DNA of 64,000 nt from positions 3,481,001-3,545,000 of the forward strand of contig NZ_CP130044.1 of NCBI RefSeq assembly GCF_030505395.1, read 5' to 3'. Both the position numbers and the translations under genes were made by a program. This DNA is from Asticcacaulis sp. ZE23SCel15. GTDB lineage: Bacteria > Pseudomonadota > Alphaproteobacteria > Caulobacterales > Caulobacteraceae. The notes below the pieces were generated by a model, which saw only the letters and a program-made list of their open reading frames with translations, was not told the DNA's origin and ran no database searches. Below are positions 27,559-36,338 of the stretch, piece after piece. Numbering within the stretch: the stretch's first letter is position 1; the number at the start of each line of letters is the position of its first letter.

Positions 27559-28572
27559 TTATAATTTACCCGCTATGTTGCGGATAAGCTTTTGAAAAAG
27601 CTGAGGCTTGGCGTGCGGCGGCACGGCCCCCAGCGGCCCCTTCATATGGGGCGGCAGGTGCGCGACCGGATCACCATGCGAGCCAAAAATGTAGTAATCG
27701 AACATCGCCTTCCACGCCTGTTTCTGGTTGTCCGGCATGTCCCGTATCGACAGCGCCGCATGCAGCAGGGCATCATAGGGCGAACCCATATTGGGCGGGC
27801 CGTCCTTCCACCAGTAATTGACCAGAATATTGAACGGCGCCTGCGACTGAACATGGTGCCACCAGAAATAGGGGATAAACAGCGCATCCCCCGGTTCCAG
27901 ATCGGCCACCTCAGCTGCCTTCAGTGCCTCGGCAAAGCGCGGATAGCGCGCGAAATCCGGGTTCTCCAGCGACACCATGCTGACAGGCGGCCCAGCCAGG
28001 GTAAAGTCAAACGGCCCGACATAGAGATTGGCCAATTGCTCCGGCGGGAACAGCGTAAAGCGCCGTTTACCGGCCACCAGTGCCGCCACATTGTTGGACA
28101 GATCATAATGGGTCTGCACCCGCAGCGGATTGCCGATCCAGATGCGCGGCTGAATTTCTTTTGGGATAAAGGGGATGTGGTTATCGCCGACAAACTGCGG
28201 CAGGCAATCCGGTATCGGCACGGACTGGATATAGACTGACGGCGGGCTGTCCTGCCCCCGCAGGCTCAATATCCGGTCGAGCGTGTCAGGGATCGGCAGG
28301 CGCGCCTTATCGAAGTTCAGCCCTTTCAGGTCGTCGCTGTAGAAAAACGCGCCCTTGATCAGCGGATCGCCGGTCAGGGTTTCCGCAGCATAGCCGATAT
28401 CGAAGTTTTTAAGGTATTCAACCACGGCCTCATCGCCTGCCAGCGCGGCCTGAACCGCCGGCCAGTCCTTGACCAGCCCGCGCATAACGGCCGGGCGGTT
28501 GGCGGGCACGATCTCTTGCGAGAACATCTCAAACGTCACATTTTCATATACGCGGGTACGGGTTTCAATCAC
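27559..28572 (-). CDS. Cupin_8 / JmjC-like Fe(II) oxygenase-family protein
   Basis: 337 residues, GTG start overlapping the SGNH stop by four bases. A cupin-like fold related to JmjC hydroxylases. The metal triad is present: H155 and D157 in THYDLSN, and the distal His in FWWHHVQ (about 239). A basic residue pair in GKRRFTLFPPEQL could bind 2-oxoglutarate. No signal peptide, so cytoplasmic. Family members commonly sit beside TonB receptors and halogenase-like genes in Caulobacterales and Xanthomonadales; substrate unknown. It is a close paralogue of the gene at 45002-46009. Confidence 0.85.
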   Translation of the reverse strand: MIETRTRVYENVTFEMFSQEIVPANRPAVMRGLVKDWPAVQAALAGDEAVVEYLKNFDIGYAAETLTGDPLIKGAFFYSDDLKGLNFDKARLPIPDTLDRILSLRGQDSPPSVYIQSVPIPDCLPQFVGDNHIPFIPKEIQPRIWIGNPLRVQTHYDLSNNVAALVAGKRRFTLFPPEQLANLYVGPFDFTLAGPPVSMVSLENPDFARYPRFAEALKAAEVADLEPGDALFIPYFWWHHVQSQAPFNILVNYWWKDGPPNMGSPYDALLHAALSIRDMPDNQKQAWKAMFDYYIFGSHGDPVAHLPPHMKGPLGAVPPHAKPQLFQKLIRNIAGKL

Positions 28573-29384
28573 GCTTTAAAAGCCTTATTTATCGCCGCCA
28601 TAGCGACCGGCGCCATCGCCAGGTATCCCGCGCGGTTGGGGTGAACCCCGTCCAGCGCCAGATCGGATTTCAAGCCATTTTGGCCATTGTTCAGTACCGG
28701 CCAGTAGTCGGCATAACCGAAGCGCTGTGAGGCCGCGTAGTCCTTGAGCCAGCTATTGAGTTTGAGGATTTTATCGGTCGGATTGCCGACACCCTTGCGC
28801 CACGGAAACTCAGTGGCGGGCAGAACGGAGCCGATTACGACCTTGATTTCATTGGCCTTGGCGATCGAACACATGGCGCTGATATTGCCGGTTGTGGCAG
28901 CCGGATCATATAACCCGTCATTTTCCGCGATATCGTTGGTCCCCGCCAGAATATGCACGACCTTAGGCTTAAGCGCGACCACATCGGGCCAGAACCGTAC
29001 CAGCATCTGCGCCGTCGTCTGACCACCAATACCTCTGCCCACAAAACCGTTGGGCAGGAAAAACTCAGGCTGATAGCCCAAAGCGGCCCAGTTATCGGTC
29101 AGGGAATTGCCCATAAATACGACCCTGCGCTGAGACGCAGGCAAGGCACTGCTGACCAGATTGGCAGGACGATAGCGGCCAAGGTTAGACCAGTCAGTCG
29201 GTGGTTTGCAGGTCGCGGGCTGAACCCGCAGACGCGCAGGCTCTGTCACCGTCAGATCTGTGACTGGCGGCTGCGGGACGTGGCTTTGTGGCGTGGCGAT
29301 GGATTGCGCCACCGCTGTGCTGCCGATAGCCGCCCCGCCGGTTACCAATCCGGCCAGCAGGCCGCGTCGTTTCAAATCTGTCAT
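28569..29384 (-). CDS. SGNH/GDSL hydrolase, exported (probable acetylxylan esterase)
   Basis: 271 residues. The leader MTDLKRRGLLAGLVTGGAA is a Tat-like signal. SGNH blocks: block I FMGNSLTDNW with the catalytic Ser (an N replaces the D of GDS), block II Gly in GRGIGGQTTAQM, block III GTNDIAEND, and block V DGVHPNRAGY with the catalytic Asp/His. Deacetylation of xylan or oligosaccharides is inferred from the flanking GH3 and GH115 genes. Translation is coupled to the cupin gene. Confidence 0.9.
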   Translation of the reverse strand: MTDLKRRGLLAGLVTGGAAIGSTAVAQSIATPQSHVPQPPVTDLTVTEPARLRVQPATCKPPTDWSNLGRYRPANLVSSALPASQRRVVFMGNSLTDNWAALGYQPEFFLPNGFVGRGIGGQTTAQMLVRFWPDVVALKPKVVHILAGTNDIAENDGLYDPAATTGNISAMCSIAKANEIKVVIGSVLPATEFPWRKGVGNPTDKILKLNSWLKDYAASQRFGYADYWPVLNNGQNGLKSDLALDGVHPNRAGYLAMAPVAMAAINKAFKA

Positions 29385-29428
29385 TTCACTCTCCCCATTC
29401 GCTTTGCGCCCACTTTCAGATAAGCGCA

Positions 29429-29459
29429 GGCCCGCAGGTTTGTACAGAACCCGCGGGCC
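29429..29459. other. Strong intergenic hairpin between GH3 and the SGNH gene
   Basis: GGCCCGCaGGTT pairs with AACCcGCGGGCC (11 of 12 pairs) around a seven-base loop, with no T run. It sits in the 84-base gap inside the minus-arm transcript. It may be an mRNA stability element or processing barrier protecting the upstream halogenase-GH3 mRNA. Confidence 0.6.
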
Positions 29460-29468
29460 GTTTGGGTA

Positions 29469-31862
29469 TTAAGCCACAGTCAGGGTCGTTTTCTTCAGAT
29501 CGACACTGTTGGGACCAGCCATGATGGTGAAGGTGCCGGGCTCAACGACGCGCTTCATCTCCATGTTGTAGAACTCAAGATCATGGGTGGTGATCTCAAA
29601 GCTGACAGTCGTCTTGGCACCGGGCTCAAGCGTTACGCGCTTAAAGTGCTTAAGCTCCAGCACCGGACGGGTGATCGAAGAGAAATCGTCACGGATATAA
29701 AGCTGCACGACTTCATCACCCTTGCGGCTGCCGGTGTTGGTCACATCGATCTCAACCTTAACGCTGTCGCTGGTGCCGATGGTCGCCTTGGCCAGACGCG
29801 GCTCGGAAATATCGAACGTCGTGTAACTAAGACCAAAGCCGAACGGATAAAGCGGCTTTGTGGTGTCATCCAGATAGCCCCGGCGCGCCGTCGGTTTGTG
29901 GTTGTAATAGATCGGCAACTGACCGGCGTGACGGGCAAAGGTGACCGGCAGTTTGCCGCCGGGATTGGCACGGCCAAACAGCAGGTCAGCAGCGGCATGG
30001 CCGGTTTCCTGCCCCAGATACCAGCCCTCGATGATAGCGTCAGCGCGTTCCTGCAGCAGATTGATCGACAGCGGACGGCCATTGAGCAGGAAGACCACGG
30101 TGGGCTTATTAAGATCAAAGATCGCCTTGGCCAGATCGTTCTGCTGCCCCATCAGGTCGAGACTGGAACGATCGCCCAGATGGTTGTCGGCCCAGGCCTC
30201 GCGTGAGGTTTGCTCATTGTCACCCAGCACCATGATGATGGTGTCGGCGGATTTGGCGGCCTCAACCGCTTCGGTAATCAGCTTGGCATTGACGGCGGGA
30301 TCAATGAACTTGACCTCATCGGCGGACCATTCGCGCTTTTCAGTGATGCGGACGGCCTCAGAATAGGCGACCTCAAAGCCCTGCTTTTTGCCTTCGTCCT
30401 GCAAGCCTTCCAGCACCGACACCACATGACGCGGGATTTCGGAATAGCCACCAATCGGCGTGTCGCGGGCGTGGGTGCCGAGCACCAGCACCTTACCAAC
30501 CTTTTTGGCATCGAGTGGCAGCAGGCCCTTATCGTTTTTCAGCAGAACCGCCGACTTGACCGCCGCTTCACGGGCCAGAGCGATGGCTTCCGGCGTGGCC
30601 GTCAGTTTGGCCGCTTGCTTAGCGTCAACATAAGGCGCTTCGAACAGGCCGCCCTGGAACTTGAGCGTCAGGATGCGGCGGACAATAACATCAATCTCAT
30701 CCTGCGAGATGCGGCCATCCTTCACCAGTTGAATGACGTTGGGATAGGTCTGGGTATCCGGTGTTTCGATATCGACCCCGGCCTTAACCGCCTTGAAAGC
30801 CGCTTCCATATCGTTCGGCACCAGCTTGTGGCGGGTGACCATTTCCTTGATAGCGAAGTAATCCGACACCAGCACGCCCTTAAAGCCCCACTCCCCGCGC
30901 AGGATGGTGCCCAGCAACCAGGTATTGGCATGGGACGGTACGCCGTCGATTTCATTATAGGACGGCATGACCGCCGCGATATTGGTTTCCTTGACGATCT
31001 TTTCAAACGGCGGGAAGAAGTCTTCGCGCAGGATACGCTCTGAGATATTAGCCGGGCCGACATTGGTGCCGTTTTCCGGCTGGCCGTGGCCGGTCATGTG
31101 CTTCAGGGTCGCAAACACCTTATCCTTAGCCAGCGGCAGGGTGTCGCCCTGAAAGCCCAGCACGGCGGCTTTACCCATCACGCCGCAGACATGGGGGTCT
31201 TCGCCGTAAGTTTCTTCAATCCGGCCCCAACGCGGCTCACGCGCCACATCGACCACGGGCGCCAACGCCAGATTGGTGCCGCGCGCGCGCATTTCCTTGG
31301 CGCAGACCGAGAATATCTTTTGAGCCAGATCCGGATCGAACGAGGACGCCAGCGCAATGGCCTGCGGGAACGAGGTCGATTCCCGCGCCACATAGCCGTG
31401 CAGGCTCTCTTCGTGCAGGAACAGTGGAATACCCAGACGGGTCTTTTCGATCGCCCATTTTTGGGCGGCGTTACAATAGGTGGCGGTCTCCAGCGGGTTG
31501 CGGTTGACGACCCCGACCTCAGCCCCGGCATTGCCAGAGGTGGGCTTCACCCCCACACGGTCGCTGGGGCGGGCGATCATGCCGATACCATTGGGGAAGG
31601 TCTCAGACGCTTTCTTGGCGTCAAACTCACCGGCGTCGGTCTGGATCTTGCCCTTTTCCTGCCAGATGCACATCATCTGGCCGACTTTTTCCTCCAGCGT
31701 CATCCGGCCAAGCAGATCATTGACGCGCGCATCAACGACGGCCTTGGGGTCTTTGTAGATGACCTTACCACCGCTTTGAGCGGCCGCATGGGTTGCGGCC
31801 GACACCATGAGCGCCACGGTTGACGCCCCGAACAAACGGCGTGACATACTGATTTTTGACAT
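29469..31862 (-). CDS. GH3 beta-glucosidase/beta-xylosidase, secreted
   Basis: 797 residues with signal peptide (cleavage about HAAAQS). Domains: (beta/alpha)8 barrel with VDVAREPRWGRIEETYGEDP and the presumed nucleophile Asp in VLVSDYFAIKEM; alpha/beta sandwich with SAVLLKNDKGLLPL and DTIIMVLGDNEQTSREAWADN; C-terminal fibronectin-III-like domain (VTNTGSRKGDEVVQLYIRDD). It probably cleaves terminal beta-xylose or beta-glucose. It lies 40 bases after the last halogenase gene and differs in subtype from the GH3 at the left edge. Confidence 0.95.
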   Translation of the reverse strand: MSKISMSRRLFGASTVALMVSAATHAAAQSGGKVIYKDPKAVVDARVNDLLGRMTLEEKVGQMMCIWQEKGKIQTDAGEFDAKKASETFPNGIGMIARPSDRVGVKPTSGNAGAEVGVVNRNPLETATYCNAAQKWAIEKTRLGIPLFLHEESLHGYVARESTSFPQAIALASSFDPDLAQKIFSVCAKEMRARGTNLALAPVVDVAREPRWGRIEETYGEDPHVCGVMGKAAVLGFQGDTLPLAKDKVFATLKHMTGHGQPENGTNVGPANISERILREDFFPPFEKIVKETNIAAVMPSYNEIDGVPSHANTWLLGTILRGEWGFKGVLVSDYFAIKEMVTRHKLVPNDMEAAFKAVKAGVDIETPDTQTYPNVIQLVKDGRISQDEIDVIVRRILTLKFQGGLFEAPYVDAKQAAKLTATPEAIALAREAAVKSAVLLKNDKGLLPLDAKKVGKVLVLGTHARDTPIGGYSEIPRHVVSVLEGLQDEGKKQGFEVAYSEAVRITEKREWSADEVKFIDPAVNAKLITEAVEAAKSADTIIMVLGDNEQTSREAWADNHLGDRSSLDLMGQQNDLAKAIFDLNKPTVVFLLNGRPLSINLLQERADAIIEGWYLGQETGHAAADLLFGRANPGGKLPVTFARHAGQLPIYYNHKPTARRGYLDDTTKPLYPFGFGLSYTTFDISEPRLAKATIGTSDSVKVEIDVTNTGSRKGDEVVQLYIRDDFSSITRPVLELKHFKRVTLEPGAKTTVSFEITTHDLEFYNMEMKRVVEPGTFTIMAGPNSVDLKKTTLTVA

Positions 31863-31902
31863 GATATTCTTCCCTTATATTATTGAACTCTAATGTTATT
31901 TA

Positions 31903-33435
31903 TCAGGCCAGTTGAGACATCACCTCAACCGGCGCCTCCATCGCGCAGTTGGCGCGGATGAAATCCTCGTGGGTTGGCATGTAGTCGCTCGATTTACGGA
32001 TCGCGTCCTTGATGCCGAACAATTGCCGCTTAACATCCTCATCCGACATGACATCGGCGACCGGATCGTAACCGCGCCAGGTCATGCCCTGACCCACCAT
32101 GACCGCAAACCACGAGGTGTCGTTGAACAACTCCTCATTCTCACGGAAGATGCGGCCGCGGCTGCGGAACAGGTCATACTTTTCCTGCAGGCGTTCCGGC
32201 AGTTCCATATTCCTGCAATAGCGCCAGTATTCGCTGTCGTCGCGCTCAGTCAGATTGAAATGCAGCACCAGAAAATCGCGGATATATTCGTACTCAAGCA
32301 CGCTCAGCCGGTTATAACGATTGATGTCAGCTTGCTCGAACCCCTTGTCCGGGAACATCTGCAACAGCTTGGCTATGCCGACCTGAATGAGGTGGATCGA
32401 TGTTGATTCCAGCGGTTCCATAAAGCCGGAGGACAGCCCAATAGCGACGACATTTTTTTCCCAGAACTTGTGGCGATGCCCACCCTGAAACTTGACCAGC
32501 ACCGGGTCTTTCAGCGGCTTACCATCAAGGTTTTGCAGCAGCGTATCCATCGCCGCCTGCTCATCGATGAAATGGTTGGAAAAGACGTAGCCATTGCCGG
32601 TGCGGTGTTGCAGCGGAATACGCCACTGCCAGCCCGCCTCACGGGCGGTCGAGCGCGTATAAGGCGTGGGATTCTTAGCAGTTCTTTCGGTAGGCACCGC
32701 CCACGCCCGGTTGTTGGGTAGCCACTTCGACCAGTCTTCGTAATTGATACCCATCTGCTGACCGATCAGCAGACCACGGAAGCCGGAGCAGTCGATAAAC
32801 AGATCGCCCTCGATCCGGCGACCATCATTGAGCACAACCGCCTCCAGAAAGCCCGTTTCGGCGTTTTTATCGGCGCTGACGATGCGGCCTTCGATGCGCT
32901 TAGCCCCCAAACCTTCCGAAAACCGGCGCAGAAATTTGGCATAGAGCCCCGCATCAAAATGAAAGGCATAGGCGATGGTGCTGAGCGGCGAATTTTCGAC
33001 CTGAACCGGCCGCATGAACTTACCCTCACGCGCCGCCACAGCTTGCAGATTATAATCAGAAATCGAGTCACTGACGCCCAGGGTCTGAAGCTTTTGCCAG
33101 AAGGCGTGAAACGACACCCCCTTCATGTCAAATCCGTAAGGCCCGAACGGGTGGAAATAGCTGTGGCCCTTGCGCGCCCAGTCAACAAACTCGATCCCCA
33201 GCTTAAACGTGCCGTTGGTCTGGCGGATGAAATCGTCTTCTTTCAGCCCCAGCAGACGGTTGAAAATATTTATTTGCGGGATGGTCGCCTCACCCACGCC
33301 GACGGTGCCGATATCTTCGGATTCCACCAGCGTAATATCGGCATATTGCGACCCCAAGATCTTAGACAGCGCCGCCGCCGTCATCCACCCGGCGGTGCCG
33401 CCGCCGACAATCACAATTTTCCGGATCGTTTCCAT
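31903..33435 (-). CDS. Flavin-dependent tryptophan-halogenase family protein (4th of four)
   Basis: 510 residues. FAD-binding GGGTAGWMTAAALSK at residues 11-25, then GVGEATIP. The catalytic lysine equivalent is K78 in NGTFKLGIEF, and the glutamate in GFMEPLESTSIH is kept, so both active-site residues of PrnA-type halogenases are present. The PrnA WxWxIP block appears as WQWRIPLQHRTGNGYVFS. No signal peptide. No flavin reductase gene is nearby. Substrate unknown; members beside TonB receptors have been reported as indole brominases in vitro (recalled from literature). Confidence 0.92.
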   Translation of the reverse strand: METIRKIVIVGGGTAGWMTAAALSKILGSQYADITLVESEDIGTVGVGEATIPQINIFNRLLGLKEDDFIRQTNGTFKLGIEFVDWARKGHSYFHPFGPYGFDMKGVSFHAFWQKLQTLGVSDSISDYNLQAVAAREGKFMRPVQVENSPLSTIAYAFHFDAGLYAKFLRRFSEGLGAKRIEGRIVSADKNAETGFLEAVVLNDGRRIEGDLFIDCSGFRGLLIGQQMGINYEDWSKWLPNNRAWAVPTERTAKNPTPYTRSTAREAGWQWRIPLQHRTGNGYVFSNHFIDEQAAMDTLLQNLDGKPLKDPVLVKFQGGHRHKFWEKNVVAIGLSSGFMEPLESTSIHLIQVGIAKLLQMFPDKGFEQADINRYNRLSVLEYEYIRDFLVLHFNLTERDDSEYWRYCRNMELPERLQEKYDLFRSRGRIFRENEELFNDTSWFAVMVGQGMTWRGYDPVADVMSDEDVKRQLFGIKDAIRKSSDYMPTHEDFIRANCAMEAPVEVMSQLA

Positions 33436-33453
33436 ATAGATTTCCCTGAGTAC

Positions 33454-34995
33454 TCAAGCGCTTATGTGTGCGCTTTTAAGAAAGGCGTCAGAAGCGCAGG
33501 CATGGCGGATAAACGCCTCCTGCGTCGGCATGGCCTGCACGGTGCGGGCAATGGCCGATTTGATATTTTTAAGGTTGCGCCGGATATCTTCAAGCCCCAA
33601 TCCGTCCACAAGCGGATCATAGCCCGCAGGTTCTATCCCCTGCCCGTACATAACCGCCAGCCAGTTGTCTTCGGCAAACAAATCGTCCTCACGCCGGAAG
33701 ATACGCCCTTTTGAGGCGAACAGTTCCATCTTTTGCGTCAATGTCTCCGGCACATCCATATCACGATTGCGCACCCAGTAGGGCGTGTCATCGCGCTGCG
33801 TGGCTTTATAGTGCAGGATAATGAAATCACGCACCTGCTCCCACTGAAGCCGCGTCAGCCGGTTATATTCATCTTCTTCAATCGGGGCGAAATCCTGCGT
33901 TGGAAACAGTGCCAGAAGTTTGGTGATACCGGCCTGAATGAAGTGGATCGAGGTCGATTCCAGCGGCTCCAGAAACCCAGACGCCAGCCCCAGCGCCACC
34001 ACGTTTTTGTGCCAGGCCTTAACGCGGCGACCGGTCTTGAATTTCAGCAGTCGCGGCTCAGTGATCGCCTGTCCATCAATCGTTGACAGCAACGTCTCAC
34101 GCGCCGCCTCTTCGGACACATATTTCGATGAAAATACATAGCCATTGCCGGTGCGGTGCTGAAGCGGAATCCGCCATTGCCAGCCCGCCCCGCGAGCGGT
34201 CGCGCGGGTATAGGGCGTCAGCGGCCCGTTATTTTCCGTTTGAACCGCCCAGGCCCGATCATTGGGCAGCCAGTGCGACCAGTCCTCAAAGCCGGTTTTC
34301 AGCGTCTCCTCGATCAGCAGTCCGCGGAACCCGGTGCAGTCGATGAACAATTGCCCCGGCACGGTTTGGCCATCCTCAAGCGTAACCGACTCGATAAACC
34401 CGTCCGTGGCCCGTTGATTGACCTGCGCGATCTTGCCCTCAAGGCGTTTGACGCCACGGCTCTCAGAATGGCCGCGCAGGAAGCGGGCATAAAGACCGGC
34501 GTCAAAATGAAAGGCATATTTCATGCCCGCCATCACCTCGCCCATGCCGGGTTTAGGGCGCAGATAGCGATTGAGCTTAGAGGCCACCGCGCAGACATTA
34601 TAATCCTCAAGCTCACCTAAAATCTGCGGATCACCACCCATCTGCTTGAGTTTCATATAAAACTGGTGAAACTTGATGGCCTGCATATCGACACCAAACG
34701 TGCCGAACGGGTGGATATAGCGATGATCAGGCGTGCGCCAGTTGACGAATTCGATCCCCAGCTTGAACGTGCCGTTGGTGGCTTTCAGGAACTCATCCTC
34801 ATCAATCCCCAGCAGACCATTGAAGGTCAGGATCGGCGGAATGGTCGCCTCGCCGACACCAACGGTGCCGATCTCATCAGATTTTATAAGCGTGATGTTG
34901 ACCTCACGCGATAGCACCTTGGACAGGGCCGCCGCCGCCATCCAACCGGCAGTACCACCGCCGCAGATTACAATATCAGTTATGGGTCTTGTCAT
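33454..34995 (-). CDS. Flavin-dependent tryptophan-halogenase family protein (3rd of four)
   Basis: 513 residues. FAD site CGGGTAGWMAAAALSK, GVGEATIP, catalytic lysine K78 in NGTFKLGIEF, glutamate retained in GFLEPLESTSIH, and the block WQWRIPLQHRTGNGYVFS. The ATG overlaps the stop of the preceding degenerate paralogue by four bases, so the two are coupled. It is 18 bases ahead of the fourth gene. It appears catalytically complete. Confidence 0.92.
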   Translation of the reverse strand: MTRPITDIVICGGGTAGWMAAAALSKVLSREVNITLIKSDEIGTVGVGEATIPPILTFNGLLGIDEDEFLKATNGTFKLGIEFVNWRTPDHRYIHPFGTFGVDMQAIKFHQFYMKLKQMGGDPQILGELEDYNVCAVASKLNRYLRPKPGMGEVMAGMKYAFHFDAGLYARFLRGHSESRGVKRLEGKIAQVNQRATDGFIESVTLEDGQTVPGQLFIDCTGFRGLLIEETLKTGFEDWSHWLPNDRAWAVQTENNGPLTPYTRATARGAGWQWRIPLQHRTGNGYVFSSKYVSEEAARETLLSTIDGQAITEPRLLKFKTGRRVKAWHKNVVALGLASGFLEPLESTSIHFIQAGITKLLALFPTQDFAPIEEDEYNRLTRLQWEQVRDFIILHYKATQRDDTPYWVRNRDMDVPETLTQKMELFASKGRIFRREDDLFAEDNWLAVMYGQGIEPAGYDPLVDGLGLEDIRRNLKNIKSAIARTVQAMPTQEAFIRHACASDAFLKSAHISA

Positions 34996-36338
34996 GCCGG
35001 TACTCCAGATGTAACCGGCACGGCCTTAAGCGGTGGCATGGCTGAAACCGCGCGCGCCATGATATCGCGCATCTTTATCAACTGTTGATTTAACCACTCA
35101 GGCTCCATGCTGTCGATGATACGATCATAGCGCTCAGGCAGGACACCTTCCCCTAGAAACACTGACACCCAAAAGGATTCGCTGTAGCTTTCTTCGTCAT
35201 ACATAACGACGCGTCCTCGGCTTTTGAACTGGCTGATTTTGCGCGCCAGTTCAGGTGGCCCCTCAGCCTGTCCGCGCAGAACCTGTGGCAGCAGGACGAA
35301 ATCGCGCACCCGGTCAAATGTCTGAATCATCAGCCGGTTATATTCCCCCGCCAGAACCGGTGACATGCCATCATCCGGGAACAGGCCGATCAGTCGCGTA
35401 AATCCGGTATGCAACAGTTGAAGCTCATGGCCCATAAACGGTTGCAGCACGCCCGCTGCGTGTCCGGCCGCCACCACATTGCCGACCCAGAACTGTGCGC
35501 GTCGCCCCTGGAGAAAGGCGCGCCCGTCGCCGTCCGTGTCAACGTCATCAGAAATCACCCCACCCATGATCGGAAGTATCTGACGCCCCTCCGACATCAT
35601 CGGCACTACGGTGTCCTGAGGCAGGGCCGGACGGATGCGGTTGGCAGTCAGATAAGGATCGACTTCAAAAGGCACTTCCACGGCACTCATCAACCGTGCG
35701 GGCTCCCCCGTGGCATCAATATAAAAATCAGCCGTAAGCGGCGCCCCCTGATCACGATGAACCGAGGCAATCTGCACGCCACCGTCAACCTCGGTCAAGC
35801 GCCCCTCGGCCACGTCCACGCCCCGCGATAAGGCATAGGTTTTGAGCAAATCACTGTATCGCCCGACATCCAGCACAAGGCCGTAACTGAACCCGGACAG
35901 AACCGAGTTCGGATCATTGACAGGCCGCGTGAACTTGCCCGCCGAGGCCATCAGGGCCGGTATGGAAAAGGTGTCTATATCCGCATCATGGCCGTTCTGT
36001 CTAAGCCAGGTCACAAAGTGATGAAAGGCAACCGTATTCAAGCGCGCGCCATGATCCCCTATACCGATATGATAGGTGCCCATATTCAGCGCCGTATAGG
36101 GCCATACCCGTGCGGCTTTTATCATCTGATCTTCACTCAGACCCAGCACGCCATGAAACGCCCGTAACGCCGGCAGGCTGAGGACGGCGCGCCCCAGACA
36201 CGCACTGTCTTCGGTGGCGCCATCATCCAGCACGGTGATCCGGCACCCCTGCCCCTCCAACGCCCTAGACAGCCCGGCCGCCATGAACCAGGCCGCCACA
36301 CCAGAGCCACAAATCAATATGGATTTGAGCCGCGCCAT
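34992..36338 (-). CDS. Degenerate halogenase-family flavoprotein (2nd of four), probably not a halogenase
   Basis: 448 residues from the ATG at 36338, which shares a base with the upstream stop (TGATG); this places the start within the operon logic. It aligns with its neighbours over the whole length but is about 65 residues shorter. The FAD motif is altered (GSGVAAWFMAAGLSR). The FKLGIEF lysine block is replaced by LNMGTYHIGIG, the WQWRIPLQHR block is missing, and EPLES is replaced by LQPFMGH. C-terminal blocks such as SYSESFWVSVFLGEGVLPERYD are kept. An intact, coupled frame argues for a retained non-catalytic or altered role. Confidence 0.85.
   Translation of the reverse strand: MARLKSILICGSGVAAWFMAAGLSRALEGQGCRITVLDDGATEDSACLGRAVLSLPALRAFHGVLGLSEDQMIKAARVWPYTALNMGTYHIGIGDHGARLNTVAFHHFVTWLRQNGHDADIDTFSIPALMASAGKFTRPVNDPNSVLSGFSYGLVLDVGRYSDLLKTYALSRGVDVAEGRLTEVDGGVQIASVHRDQGAPLTADFYIDATGEPARLMSAVEVPFEVDPYLTANRIRPALPQDTVVPMMSEGRQILPIMGGVISDDVDTDGDGRAFLQGRRAQFWVGNVVAAGHAAGVLQPFMGHELQLLHTGFTRLIGLFPDDGMSPVLAGEYNRLMIQTFDRVRDFVLLPQVLRGQAEGPPELARKISQFKSRGRVVMYDEESYSESFWVSVFLGEGVLPERYDRIIDSMEPEWLNQQLIKMRDIMARAVSAMPPLKAVPVTSGVPA

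Noticed and set aside
30210-31823. Long plus-strand open frames (277 and 245 codons) opposite GH3
   Set aside because: Shadow frames produced by GC-rich codon bias; histidine/arginine-rich translations with no domain.
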